The notes beneath the pieces are model-generated. The model saw nothing but the letters and a program-made list of their open reading frames with translations. It was not told where the DNA came from and made no database searches. The translations under genes and the position numbers were made by a program. A DNA stretch of 59,901 nucleotides. It comes from Levilactobacillus suantsaiihabitans. GTDB lineage: Bacteria > Bacillota > Bacilli > Lactobacillales > Lactobacillaceae. This document shows, in pieces, positions 20,923 through 29,706 of the stretch (position 1 is the stretch's first letter; each line of letters opens with the position of its first letter). The DNA is taken from NCBI RefSeq assembly GCF_004745505.1, contig NZ_RKLX01000017.1, positions 1 to 59,901 on the forward strand, read 5' to 3'.

Positions 20923-21653
20923 GCGCGGTCGACCTTCGTCATTGATAGGTAGATGTCATTCAACGATTCCCCCGCTTCCGGAAGAGCGGCTTGCAACTCG
21001 CTGAGGGTCCCTTCGGTCTTGACTTGACCGTCATGCAAGAGCACGAACCGATCACAGTACCGTTGGGCCGTATCCAAGACGTGGGTCGACATCAAAATGC
21101 TGGCCCCCGTCTTTTTCCGTTGTTCGATCAGGTTCAACAGGTCATTGACGGCCAGCGGGTCCAACCCCAAGAACGGCTCGTCAATGATAAACAGCTTGGC
21201 GTTGGTCAAAAAGGCACAGACGATCATGACCTTTTGCTTCATCCCCTTGGAAAAGTTGGCGGGGAACCAATCCAATTTGTTGGCTAAGCGGAACGTCTTT
21301 AGCAGATCGTGGGCCTTGTCCCAAGCGACCTTTTGATCCAGATCATAGGCCATCATGGTCATTTCCAAGTGTTCGCGCAACGTTAACTCCTGGTAAAGTA
21401 CTGGGGTTTCTGGAATGTAGGCAATCTGTTGCTTGTAGGCCTGACTGTCCTGGTCGATCGTAATCCCATTAATACTGATTTTACCTTTATGTGGTGTGAG
21501 TAATCCAATCACGTGGTTGATGGTCGTGGACTTCCCGGCCCCGTTCAACCCGATCAGACCGACTAATTCGCCGTCTTTTACATCAAAACTAATATCTTTT
21601 AAGACGGGAATTTGTGAGTAACCACCCACTACATGGCTGACTTCTAAAGCCAT
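20919..21653 (-). CDS. ecsA: ABC transporter ATP-binding protein EcsA
   Basis: ATPase subunit partnering EcsB. The 244-residue protein has Walker A GLNGAGKST, the signature FSKGMKQKV (a variant of LSGGQ common in this subfamily), Walker B LFIIDEPFLGLD and the switch His in MSTHVLD. The start is ATG 21653 (MALEVSHVV), preceded by AAGGGA; an in-frame ATG further upstream overlaps that site. The four-base overlap with ecsB indicates an operon. Confidence 0.94.
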   Translation of the reverse strand: MALEVSHVVGGYSQIPVLKDISFDVKDGELVGLIGLNGAGKSTTINHVIGLLTPHKGKISINGITIDQDSQAYKQQIAYIPETPVLYQELTLREHLEMTMMAYDLDQKVAWDKAHDLLKTFRLANKLDWFPANFSKGMKQKVMIVCAFLTNAKLFIIDEPFLGLDPLAVNDLLNLIEQRKKTGASILMSTHVLDTAQRYCDRFVLLHDGQVKTEGTLSELQAALPEAGESLNDIYLSMTKVDRA

Positions 21654-21748
21654 TAAACATCCCTTCATTTCCTTTAAATTAACCGCTCCATTATACCATA
21701 GGTGACGGTGGGTTCGCTGTTATCTTGTGGTTGCTGGTTTAAGCGGTG

Positions 21749-21952
21749 CCTTTACCTGGTTGAAGGTGTCTGGGCTGGCCGCCTTGCCGTTGCGCGAAAG
21801 TCTAGGCTGGAACGCTGGGGAAGGACCGCCGCGAGCCTGAGACCCGGTCTCCCGGCTTGCTTTGAGCCGAAGCCCACGTCTCAAAGGCACCAATTTGCCA
21901 GCAAAACTCGCTGACAAATTCCCCGGCTGAGCCTAGATTTCGCTCCACTCTC
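21749..21952 (-). repeat. Structured intergenic element D, related to element A
   Basis: Read on the minus strand it begins GAGAGTGG and ends with AGGTAAAGG, as element A1 does, but the middle differs and is longer (204 versus 133 bases). Arms at 21930-21944 and 21794-21808 pair over 14 bases with one bulge. Inside are AATTTGTCAGC/GCTGGCAAATT and CTTTGAG/CTCAAAG hairpins. There is no T-run, so it is not a simple terminator. Confidence 0.6.
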
Positions 21953-22305
21953 GGCTACGGTAGTATTTCACAACCATTAATGCAGCGCCAACACCAGTTA
22001 GATGGTCACTGTAATCACACATCTCCCATCCGTCATCCATAAGCCGTGAGTTAACTCACTATACTCGCGTCATACCACCAAGTGCTAATCCATGCAATGA
22101 CCTGGCCATACCAATGTCGCAGTTACAACTGGATGGTTCCAGCAGATTGGACGCCAGGATAAGTCGGTCAGTCGCTCCCTTAACTGAAATTATTCTCCCA
22201 TAACAGGTGGACCCGCCGACTAACATCGGTCCTGATTCCCACACGCTAACAGTCAATGCTCATCACCAATTCACAGTGACGGATGAACTGGCCGCCGTGG
22301 TGGTG

Positions 22306-22311
22306 TATAAT
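22306..22311 (+). promoter_or_regulatory. -10 box for hit
   Basis: Perfect TATAAT 31 bases before the hit start; a -35 is not convincing. Confidence 0.5.
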
Positions 22312-22342
22312 GAATGAAATTGAACCGAAAGAAGGAGTTTTC

Positions 22343-22801
22343 ATGGATCAAATGACCCTCGAACCACATTACGCTGACGATTGTGTTTTCTGCAAAATTT
22401 TGACTGGCGAAATTCCCAGCTACACGGTTTACGAAGACAACATCGTCAAGGCCTTTTTAGATATCTCGCAAGGGACACCTGGCCACACGTTGGTGATTCC
22501 GAAGACCCACGTCAAGGACATCTTTGCTTATGACGCTGATTTGGCCGCCGCGGTCTTTTCACGGATTCCCAAGATTGCCCGGGCCGTGAAGGATTCTGAC
22601 CCCGCTATCAAGGGCATGAACATCTTAAACAACAATGGGCAAGTGGCCTATCAATCCGTTTTCCACTCCCACATCCATCTGGTTCCCCGCTACACAGACC
22701 ACGATGACTTTAAGATGATCTTCAAGGACAATTCCGGCAACTACACGCCAGAAGCCTACTCAGCAATTCAAGCCAAAATCAAGGCACAATTGGAGGCATA
22801 A
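22343..22801 (+). CDS. hit: HIT family nucleotide-binding hydrolase
   Basis: Histidine-triad protein that hydrolyses nucleoside phosphoramidates or similar nucleotides. The 152-residue protein has CVFCKILTGEIPS at the N terminus and the triad HSHIHLVPRY (HxHxHxx variant) at about residues 111-120. The start is ATG 22343 (MDQMTLEPH) after AAGGAG; upstream in-frame ATGs lack a site. The next gene begins two bases after its stop. The hit-YtxH-prsA order is usual in lactobacilli, with hit opposite ecsA. Confidence 0.94.
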   Translation: MDQMTLEPHYADDCVFCKILTGEIPSYTVYEDNIVKAFLDISQGTPGHTLVIPKTHVKDIFAYDADLAAAVFSRIPKIARAVKDSDPAIKGMNILNNNGQVAYQSVFHSHIHLVPRYTDHDDFKMIFKDNSGNYTPEAYSAIQAKIKAQLEA

Positions 22802-22803
22802 TT

Positions 22804-23124
22804 ATGGGACTTGGTCGTTTTCTCGCGGGCACCACTCTGGGGGTGGGCGTTGGTTTGGTGGCTTACCTAACACTGACCAACCAAGATCCTATCACCTGGG
22901 GCACCCACGTTAAGCAACAGCTCACCCACACCGCCCAGCAACTCAAAGACGTGCAAGATGCCAAGGACAACCTGACGCAAAACGCCGCCAAACTGTCCGC
23001 TGCCGTCACTGCCGCCCAACCCGTGTTGGACGACATTCAAACGGAGGTCGATAAATTTGCGTTCAAAGCGGCTCCCCGTTTGTCAGCCATTCAAGAAGTT
23101 CTCGACCGGCAAAATGCCGATTAA
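22804..23124 (+). CDS. Small YtxH-like membrane protein
   Basis: The 106-residue protein begins with a Gly-rich hydrophobic segment (FLAGTTLGVGVGLVAYLTL) that can anchor it in the membrane, followed by an Ala/Gln/Lys-rich helical tail. That layout is the YtxH type. The function of such proteins is unknown. ATG 22804 follows GGAGG, which lies in the end of hit, so the two are translated as a pair. prsA follows with its own promoter. Confidence 0.75.
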   Translation: MGLGRFLAGTTLGVGVGLVAYLTLTNQDPITWGTHVKQQLTHTAQQLKDVQDAKDNLTQNAAKLSAAVTAAQPVLDDIQTEVDKFAFKAAPRLSAIQEVLDRQNAD

Positions 23125-23176
23125 TTTTGAACTTTTTGTAAAGCTTTGCTGACCTTTTTGGGTTTGCCACTATTTA

Positions 23177-23185
23177 TGTTATGAT
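23177..23185 (+). promoter_or_regulatory. Extended -10 promoter for prsA
   Basis: TGT then TATGAT (23180-23185), with TTGGGT 16 bases upstream as a weak -35. Confidence 0.55.
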
Positions 23186-23236
23186 AGGCAAGTATGGTGC
23201 TTGCACCAATTTTGATGAATGGATGTGTTGAGGAAT

Positions 23237-24154
23237 ATGAAGAAATGGTTTATCGCCTTCGCTGGCTTGTTACTGACCGTAACACTTGCCGGTTGTGGCA
23301 GCCAAACCGTTGCCACTACTAATGGTGGTAAGATTACCGAAAGTGCGTACTACAGCAGTTTAAAGGGTACTTCTTCTGGTAAGCAAGTCTTGCAACAAAT
23401 GATTTTGAACAAGGTTTTGGAAAAGCAATACGGCAGCAAGGTCAGCAAGTCCGCTGTTAACAAGCAATTCAATACCTACAAATCACAATACGGTTCATCA
23501 TTCAAGAGCGTTCTTTCCCAAAGTGGGATGACGGAATCCAGCTTAAAGACTGAAATCCGTTCCAACTTACTCTTGAAGGAAGCCGTTAAGGACAACGTCA
23601 CGGTTACCGACGCGCAACTCAAGAAGCAATTCAAGAGCTACGAACCTAAGGTCACTGTGGCCCACATCTTAGTTTCTAAGAAGTCCACTGCCCAAACGAT
23701 CATCAAGGACCTCAAGGGGACCAAGAAGAGCGATTTGACTAGCGAATTTACGAAGTTAGCTAAGAAGTACTCCACTGATACGGCTACCAAGAACAAGGGT
23801 GGTAAGTTGAGTGCCTTTGATAGCACCGACACTTCCCTGGACTCAACCTTCAAGAAGGCAGCCTTCAAGTTGTCAACTGACGAATACACCGCAACGCCTG
23901 TTAAGACGCAATACGGTTACCACGTCATCTTGATGTTGAAGAACCCTGGTAAGGGCACAATCAAGGAACACAAGGCTGAACTTAAGAAGCAAATCATCGA
24001 CAACGACATGAACGATAGCACTGTTCTGCACAATGTGGTTGCCAAGGTCTTGAAGAAGGGTAACGTTTCTATCAAGGATAACGACTTGAAGAACATCCTT
24101 TCCGACTACCTGTCCACCAGCTCAAGTTCTAAGAGCTCATCTTCATCCAAGTAA
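23237..24154 (+). CDS. prsA: Foldase lipoprotein PrsA (peptidyl-prolyl isomerase)
   Basis: Membrane-anchored lipoprotein outside the cell that helps secreted proteins fold. The 305-residue protein has a signal peptide with lipobox LAGC (mature Cys about residue 20). It has a SurA/PrsA-type chaperone region and a parvulin-like domain beginning [11 protein letters not shown] near residue 140. The tail is Ser/Lys-rich low complexity. The start is ATG 23237 ([10 protein letters not shown]) after TTGAGG; six upstream in-frame codons lack a site. It may assist export of the surface adhesin and penicillin-binding protein; that is inference. Confidence 0.95.
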   Translation: MKKWFIAFAGLLLTVTLAGCGSQTVATTNGGKITESAYYSSLKGTSSGKQVLQQMILNKVLEKQYGSKVSKSAVNKQFNTYKSQYGSSFKSVLSQSGMTESSLKTEIRSNLLLKEAVKDNVTVTDAQLKKQFKSYEPKVTVAHILVSKKSTAQTIIKDLKGTKKSDLTSEFTKLAKKYSTDTATKNKGGKLSAFDSTDTSLDSTFKKAAFKLSTDEYTATPVKTQYGYHVILMLKNPGKGTIKEHKAELKKQIIDNDMNDSTVLHNVVAKVLKKGNVSIKDNDLKNILSDYLSTSSSSKSSSSSK

Positions 24155-24172
24155 TCAACGCAGTTTTGCGTG

Positions 24173-24204
24173 AAAGCACCGGCCGTTTGGGTCGGTGCTT
24201 TTTT
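24173..24204 (+). terminator. Terminator after prsA
   Basis: Stem 24173-24184 with 24190-24201, then six T; 18 bases after the stop. Confidence 0.92.
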
Positions 24205-24219
24205 CGTACCTACCGCTAG

Positions 24220-24300
24220 CTGGCCGCCTGGTTTCACCAATTTTAGGTGTCGGAACACCGTCGTTACAGCAATCAGCGCGTTAATTTTAGGTGCAACCTT
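24220..24300. repeat. Dispersed repeat B, copy 3
   Basis: Shares its core with copies at 14541-14572 and 18059-18127. ATTTTAGGTG occurs twice inside it, 43 bases apart. It sits between the two terminators separating prsA and yhaM, 3' of minus-strand yhaM. Confidence 0.75.
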
Positions 24301-24313
24301 CAGAAATGCAGAT

Positions 24314-24352
24314 AAAAAGCCTGCCAACGTCAATCGTCAGCAGGCTTTTTTT
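24314..24352. terminator. Bidirectional terminator after yhaM
   Basis: Perfect 11-bp stem 24314-24324 with 24340-24350, A5 on one side and T7 on the other. Confidence 0.92.
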
Positions 24353-24369
24353 AAGTCCCCTATTCTGGG

Positions 24370-25347
24370 TTAATCCGTCGTCGGTGGCTGGGGCGTGGTC
24401 GTGGTTGGCCGGTAGAACCGCCGACCGTCCATGGCAAAGACGCGCTCGGAAAATTCACCCGGCGCCGTGTGTTCCACGACCGTATCCAGCATCATGATGG
24501 AGGCGTCCAGTTCGTCCAGTTGATGTAAGACGTCCGCCTCACGCAAGGCTGGCCGCACCGGTGACCCGTATTCCAACAAGCCGTGATGGCTGAGGATCAT
24601 GTGCCGCAACAATAAGACGTCTTCGGCTTGCGGATCTAATTTCAATGCGTCACAGGCCCGGACCAGCTCACCATCGATCAACACGATGTGGCCGATCAGG
24701 TTGCCGGCCAACGTGTAGACCGTGGACTTGGGACCCGACAGTTCAATCGTCTTGCCCAGGTCGTGCAAGATGGCGCCCGCAAACAGCAACGGCGCGTTCA
24801 GGTCTGGATACTGTTTGACCACCGAATGCGCCAACTTCAAAATCGAAATCGTGTGGTAGGCCAGTCCCCCCTGAAAGGCGTGGTGATTGCTTTTGGCCGC
24901 GGGATAGGTGTAGAACTTATCCGCGTATTCTTGCAAGAGCTTGCGGACCAAGCGGTTCCAGGTCGGTTGCGTAATCTCAAAGACCGTCTGGGTGATGTAT
25001 TCTTCCATCGCCGCGCGCGACATCGGCGCCTGCTCGATGAAGCTGTTGGGGTCATTGGGCTCGCCAGGATGGGTCAAGCGCAGATGGAAAATCTTGATCT
25101 GGGGATGCGTTTGGTAATTCTCCCGCTTGCCCTGCAGGTGAACGACGCGCCCCGCCACGTAGTTTTCAATATCGTCTGGTGAAGCGTCCCAGTATTTTCC
25201 CGAGATCTCCCCCGATTGGTCCTCGAAGACCAGCGCAATGTATTGCTTGCCATTCTTGGCCGTGCGGACATCCGCTGATTTCAACAAGACGAAGAGGTCG
25301 ACCGCCTCATCGACATTATAATCTAACAATTGTTTTGTTGCCGCCAT
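24370..25347 (-). CDS. yhaM: 3'-5' exoribonuclease YhaM
   Basis: Degrades RNA, and in some reports single-stranded DNA, from the 3' end. The 325-residue protein has an N-terminal OB-fold nucleic-acid-binding domain (about residues 12-90) and a C-terminal HD phosphohydrolase domain with HHAFQGGLAYHT and ILHDLGKTIEL. The start is ATG 25347 (MAATKQLLDY) after AGGAGGG. It is third in yhaO-yhaN-yhaM, ten bases after the yhaN stop. The domain order is that of B. subtilis YhaM. Confidence 0.94.
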   Translation of the reverse strand: MAATKQLLDYNVDEAVDLFVLLKSADVRTAKNGKQYIALVFEDQSGEISGKYWDASPDDIENYVAGRVVHLQGKRENYQTHPQIKIFHLRLTHPGEPNDPNSFIEQAPMSRAAMEEYITQTVFEITQPTWNRLVRKLLQEYADKFYTYPAAKSNHHAFQGGLAYHTISILKLAHSVVKQYPDLNAPLLFAGAILHDLGKTIELSGPKSTVYTLAGNLIGHIVLIDGELVRACDALKLDPQAEDVLLLRHMILSHHGLLEYGSPVRPALREADVLHQLDELDASIMMLDTVVEHTAPGEFSERVFAMDGRRFYRPTTTTPQPPTTD

Positions 25348-25357
25348 ATTAGCCCTC

Positions 25358-27979
25358 CTATTCACTAAGCCGAAGCACCTTACCCGCCGTTAACTGTTCA
25401 ACAGTGGTATCTGCCGTTAAGAAAATGACTTGTAACGTGTGACTAATTTCCGCTAACAACGCGTAAGCCGCCTGGCGTCTGTGGGCATCGAAATTGACGA
25501 AGCCATCGTCGATCACCAGTGGCATGGCGACCTGCTGGTTCATGACCACGGCAAAGGCCAATTTGACTGCCAAATCCAGCTGCTCTGCGGTACCCCGCGA
25601 CAGTTGGCTGACCTCGCGCCATTCGCCATCGTGTCGGCGGACCCGTAACGTCGTCGCTGTCAGTTCAATTTCAGTATACCGGTTTTCCGTCAATTTGCCA
25701 TAATAATTGCTGGCCTGCGCCACAATTTGCGGCAGCCGATCGCCCGAGGCCGCGGCCAGGGTCGCCGCGATCCACTGACTGGTCAGGCGTTTGACCAACC
25801 AATCCTGAGTCGTGGCTCGCATCTGCGTCTCCAGGTTCGCCAGTTTCTGCCGCAACGTCGCCTGCGTGCCACTAGCCGTCAAATGGGCCAACTGCCCCGC
25901 TAGCGTCGCCAAACGCGTTGTCGTCTGGTCTAACTGTTGTTGCGTCGCCGCCTGTTGGGCCTGGGCCTGCGCCAGTTGGTCGGTCAAGGCGGTATGGTCG
26001 CTAAACTGTTGTAGCGCCGCCAAGTTGTCGCCCAATTGTTCGGCCAGAGCCGCACGCTGTTGCTGGCGATTGGTCCGCTCACGTTGGGCTTGATAGCGCT
26101 GGTAAAAGGCCTCGACGCTGCGGAGGTTACGGGTACTCAAGAAGGTCGTCAGCGCCTGTTGGGCAGCATCGACCGCCGCTTGGGCCGACTTGAGCCGGTC
26201 AGTGGTCGTGGCCAGGTCACCGGCTTGCGTGGCCAGTGATTGCTTGAGTGTCTGTAGTTGTGTCAACTGCGGTGAAACGGTTGCCCAATCGGCCCCAGCC
26301 AACACGGGTAAGGCCTGCGTAAGCTGGGCCAGATAGGTCGTCACGGTCTGTTGGGCCTTGGCGACCTGGGTACCCGTGGTCTCCAGTTGCCGGGTCAGGT
26401 GCTCCCATTCACCGATGGCCCCCTGTGCCGCCGACCACTGGGCCACGGGCAGATCACCCAAGCCGTGAGCAGACGCGATGGCATCCAGCTGGTTATTCAG
26501 GTCATCGACCAACTGACCGCCCTCACGCAATTGCGCCTGGCTGTCACGGATATCGGCCGTCAACGTTTCCAATTCGCGGCTAGCGGGTGTACTGCTGTCG
26601 ACCAGAAATACCCCGTAATAGCCAATGGCCACGCCCAATAGTGCGCCAACCAATTTAAACAAGGTCCCGGGCAACAACAGCGACCCGACCAGAACGACCA
26701 GGCCAATCGCCAACCAGACGATCTGCTTGTCGGCCAAGGGATTGCGTTGTTGGCGACGGTTCGGTTGTTGGCGTTGAAATTGCTCATTGAGTTGGTTCAA
26801 TTCTTGTTGGAGGCGCCGGCGCTTTTGACTGGCCACCGTTAACCGGTCCTGGAGCGCTGCGACCTGTTGCGTGGTGGCCAAGGAAAATGGCCGCGGCATT
26901 TGGCCGTCGATGGCGTATTGTTGCTCCAAGGCAGTTGCTCGTGCCTCCAGGTCCCGTTGGCTAGCCACTAAACGTTGTTGGTCTTGCGCCGCTTGGGCGA
27001 TGGCGGGTAGTTGCGTCAACAACGGGTCGACCTGCCCGGCCACCGGTAAGTACGCCTGAAACAGCGGTGGTAACTGGGCGGCTTGCTGAAGTTGTTTTAA
27101 CTGCTGCTGCTCCTGGGTCAGCGTCTGGGTGCTGGCGGTCAGGTGGCTACGTAATTGTTCCAACTGGGTGGCGTCTTCGGGCGCAAACCCACTCACCGGG
27201 GCCTGATCAGCCGCACCCAAACGCCGCCACTCCGTGTAAGTGGCCCACAGCGCGGCTTGTTGCGTCAATTGTGCCGTGACAGCTCGCTGTTGGGCCAAGG
27301 CTTGCTGAGTGGCCTGTTGCGTTTGCCGGAGCGTTTGCTGATCCTGCAGTAATTGCCAATAAGTGTCATAAGCCGCGTCGGCCTTGGCCAACTTCGCCGT
27401 GAGCTCGCGGTGTTCGCGTAATTGTTGATTCAACTGCGGATTGCGCCCCTGTGGCTTGTATTGCGCCTCGGCTTGCTGGTCGAGTTGATGGGCCTGCTGG
27501 AGCCAAAAGTCACTGCCCACCGCCCCCACGTGACGCAAGCGGTCGATCAATTCCTGTTTAGACGCGGAAAAAACGGTCCCCAGCCGGGGCTCGTTCATGG
27601 CATAGACGCTGGTAAACAGCTGCGCATCGACCGGTGCTAACAGCCGCGCGAGTGTAGCGGCCGGCAACGCCAGGTCATGGGTCACGTCGCGCAGCGTAAC
27701 CTTGCCACCGTGTGGCCCCGCAACGCGACTGACCACATAGGCCACGTCACCCTGGGTAAAGGCGATCTCCCCGCCCAGGCGACTGCCATCGAGCGGTTCA
27801 TAGCGCAAAGCCGGATGCTTCTTGGTCGGAAAACCAAAAAAGATGGCCGTAATAAATTGGGTCAGAGTCGATTTGCCCGCCTCGTTGGCGCCCAATAGGT
27901 AATTGAGGCCGGGAGTCAGGTCGAAGGTCCGGTCGTGGAAATGACCGAAGCCATAAATCGTCAAGCGATTAAGATACAT
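25358..27979 (-). CDS. yhaN: YhaN, SbcC/Rad50-like AAA ATPase with membrane segments
   Basis: ATPase partner of the exonuclease YhaO, resembling the SbcC/Rad50 half of an SbcCD complex and presumed to act on DNA ends. The 873-residue protein has an N-terminal Walker A (GANEAGKSTLTQF, about residues 31-43), long Gln-rich coiled coils, and a C-terminal ABC-type region with ELSRGTAEQLDLAVKL-like signature (read QLSRGTAEQLDLAVKLAFA) and Walker B LVIDDGFVNFD. In the middle, about residues 420-465, two hydrophobic stretches (IVWLAIGLVVLVGSLLLPG and LVGALLGVAIGYYGVFLV) look like a membrane hairpin. It overlaps yhaO by 11 bases. Confidence 0.9.
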   Translation of the reverse strand: MYLNRLTIYGFGHFHDRTFDLTPGLNYLLGANEAGKSTLTQFITAIFFGFPTKKHPALRYEPLDGSRLGGEIAFTQGDVAYVVSRVAGPHGGKVTLRDVTHDLALPAATLARLLAPVDAQLFTSVYAMNEPRLGTVFSASKQELIDRLRHVGAVGSDFWLQQAHQLDQQAEAQYKPQGRNPQLNQQLREHRELTAKLAKADAAYDTYWQLLQDQQTLRQTQQATQQALAQQRAVTAQLTQQAALWATYTEWRRLGAADQAPVSGFAPEDATQLEQLRSHLTASTQTLTQEQQQLKQLQQAAQLPPLFQAYLPVAGQVDPLLTQLPAIAQAAQDQQRLVASQRDLEARATALEQQYAIDGQMPRPFSLATTQQVAALQDRLTVASQKRRRLQQELNQLNEQFQRQQPNRRQQRNPLADKQIVWLAIGLVVLVGSLLLPGTLFKLVGALLGVAIGYYGVFLVDSSTPASRELETLTADIRDSQAQLREGGQLVDDLNNQLDAIASAHGLGDLPVAQWSAAQGAIGEWEHLTRQLETTGTQVAKAQQTVTTYLAQLTQALPVLAGADWATVSPQLTQLQTLKQSLATQAGDLATTTDRLKSAQAAVDAAQQALTTFLSTRNLRSVEAFYQRYQAQRERTNRQQQRAALAEQLGDNLAALQQFSDHTALTDQLAQAQAQQAATQQQLDQTTTRLATLAGQLAHLTASGTQATLRQKLANLETQMRATTQDWLVKRLTSQWIAATLAAASGDRLPQIVAQASNYYGKLTENRYTEIELTATTLRVRRHDGEWREVSQLSRGTAEQLDLAVKLAFAVVMNQQVAMPLVIDDGFVNFDAHRRQAAYALLAEISHTLQVIFLTADTTVEQLTAGKVLRLSE

Positions 27980-29186
27980 CAGGGTCCTCCTTCCCCATTA
28001 ACTCTGCCAGGACTTGTTCCGCCTGAGGCCGTAATGTCGCATCCTGCGTCGCCTGCGTGAACCAGTCGGCCAGTGCCGGTTCCTGCGCCAATTTGCCAAA
28101 GGTCGCCTGTAAGTTGGCCGGCGTGAAGACCGCAGCCGCTCCCTGGTCCCAGTACTGCTGGTCGAGTTGCGGGGCCGTGAGCGCTTGCGGCTGAACTTGG
28201 GGCGTGACGCTCACCAGATAACGGTGGGCCGCCTTCAGTTGCCGCGCGTGGGTCCGTAAGTATAGGTTCAGCCACTCGCCCTGCCGTAAACTAGTCAAAT
28301 CGGTCGCGTCGAGTTGTAAATGCGTCACCGTCAACGCCGTCAGCGTCGGTTGGGCGGCCGGTTGGCTCGCTAGCCAGTCCGTCAGGCGCGTGCCTAGTGC
28401 CGTGAGCGTGGTCAGATTGGCCGCATCCAGTGTCGCCGTTGCCCATTCAATCGTCGCCGTTGAAAAGAATTGCGGTTGTAAGTGGCCGTGGTCGCTGGTG
28501 ACCAGATAGGCCCCCTTGGCACCGGTCTCGTTGATGGCACGCCCCTGCGTGTTGCCCGCGTACAGAATGGGCGGCTGTTGATTGAGCGTTTGGCGATGGT
28601 GGATATGCCCCAACGCCCAGTAATCGTAGCGCTTGCTCAAAAGCTCATCCACGGTAAACGGCGCGTAGTGGTCATCACTTCCCGTGGCCACCGCCCCGTG
28701 CAGCATCCCGATGTGCCAGTCCGTCGCCGCGTGGACCGGAAAGTCTGGCAACGGGTCACTAGCCACCCACCGTTGTGGATAGCTAAAGCCGCTGATGGCG
28801 ACGGTCTCACCATCGGCCAGCGTGAGTGTCTTGGTGGTCACCTGACTGCCTAAGACCGTCACGTTTTTGGGATAGGCGACTGTTTGGTGCTGATCGGCCA
28901 AATAATCGTGATTGCCGAAGCTGACGATCACCGGAATCTGCGCCTGATCAAGCCGGTCGAATTGTTGAAACAAGTAGGCCTGCGCCGCCACGCTTTGCTC
29001 GGCCCGGTCGAACAAATCCCCGGCCAACAGGACAAAATCCACTTGTTGCGCCAATGCCTGGTCAAAGACCTTGGTCGCCGCCGTAAACGTGGACTGGCGC
29101 ACAGTGGCCAACAAGCTGCTGGGTAGACCGGTCAAGCCCAGAAAAGGACTATCTAAATGCAAGTCGGCCGCGTGAATAAATTTCAT
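27969..29186 (-). CDS. yhaO: YhaO, Mre11/SbcD-like DNA repair exonuclease
   Basis: Calcineurin-type metallophosphoesterase, probably the nuclease of a YhaO-YhaN complex. The 405-residue protein shows the metal-binding motifs in order: HAADLHLDSPF at the N terminus, AGDLFDRAE, SFGNHDYLAD, MLHGAVA and ALGHIHHRQ. The start is ATG 29186 (MKFIHAADL) after TGAGGGGGA; in-frame upstream codons run through a terminator and are not used. First gene of the yhaO-yhaN-yhaM operon. Confidence 0.94.
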   Translation of the reverse strand: MKFIHAADLHLDSPFLGLTGLPSSLLATVRQSTFTAATKVFDQALAQQVDFVLLAGDLFDRAEQSVAAQAYLFQQFDRLDQAQIPVIVSFGNHDYLADQHQTVAYPKNVTVLGSQVTTKTLTLADGETVAISGFSYPQRWVASDPLPDFPVHAATDWHIGMLHGAVATGSDDHYAPFTVDELLSKRYDYWALGHIHHRQTLNQQPPILYAGNTQGRAINETGAKGAYLVTSDHGHLQPQFFSTATIEWATATLDAANLTTLTALGTRLTDWLASQPAAQPTLTALTVTHLQLDATDLTSLRQGEWLNLYLRTHARQLKAAHRYLVSVTPQVQPQALTAPQLDQQYWDQGAAAVFTPANLQATFGKLAQEPALADWFTQATQDATLRPQAEQVLAELMGKEDPDVS

Positions 29187-29210
29187 GATAATCCCCCTCA
29201 AATTTTTATA

Positions 29211-29262
29211 AAAAAATCGTCGGCGCACCGACCTCACCAAAATGAGTGGTTGCGCCGACGAT
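29211..29262 (-). terminator. Terminator after yheA
   Basis: Perfect 12-bp outer stem (29216-29227 with 29251-29262), with T-run on the minus strand. It lies just before the yhaO ribosome-binding site, separating yheA from yhaO. Confidence 0.92.
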
Positions 29263-29272
29263 CAACAAATCC

Positions 29273-29617
29273 TTAACCCGCGTAAATATCTTGAATGGGT
29301 TGCGTAATCGTTTTGTTTAATTGGTTTAACATGGAGTTGACCCCACGTTCTGCTTCCATCAGGTTCTTGATGGAGTCGATCTTACCGACTTGGTCGGCCA
29401 CTTCCCGGGCGTGCTTCATTTCGTCGTCCGTTAATTGTTGACCAGACATCTGCTTTTGTTGTAAGTCCAATTGAATCTTTTGGAATTCCTTAAACAACTT
29501 GTAGGTATCGGTGTCTGCCTTCATTGCGTTGAATGCTGCTTGCAATGCTTGGAATTGTTCTGAATCTTTGAGTGCTTGGGTCACTTGTTCGCCCAACTCT
29601 GCCATTTTGTCGGCCAT
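29273..29617 (-). CDS. yheA: YheA/YmcA/YlbF family helical protein
   Basis: Small all-helical protein of the YlbF superfamily; relatives YlbF and YmcA with YaaT control RNase Y in Bacillus, while YheA itself has no settled role. The product is 114 residues, highly charged, with few aromatics. The start is taken as ATG 29617 (MADKMAELG), 8 bases after GAGGAGG; the ATG at 29623 is too near that site. A terminator follows it. The gene before it is the penicillin-binding protein, on the same strand. Confidence 0.82.
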   Translation of the reverse strand: MADKMAELGEQVTQALKDSEQFQALQAAFNAMKADTDTYKLFKEFQKIQLDLQQKQMSGQQLTDDEMKHAREVADQVGKIDSIKNLMEAERGVNSMLNQLNKTITQPIQDIYAG

Positions 29618-29706
29618 GTCCATTTCCTCCTCAGTGGGCTCGCGGCCCATTTACAATACAAATTCTATTGTACCATGTTAGGCGCTTTCATCCCACCCAC
29701 ATTTGG

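Larger units (their letters stand above)
21654..22342. other. Gene-free divergent region between ecsA and hit
   Basis: 689 bases with no convincing gene on either strand. It holds structured element D (21749-21952). The stretch 21960-22290 shows nothing I can assign. A TATAAT (22306-22311) suits a promoter for hit. Confidence 0.6.

Noticed and set aside
21749-21952. T-box or other known riboswitch for ecsA
   Set aside because: No T-box sequence, no terminator and no aptamer signature; the outer-stem layout with ends shared with element A fits a dispersed element better.
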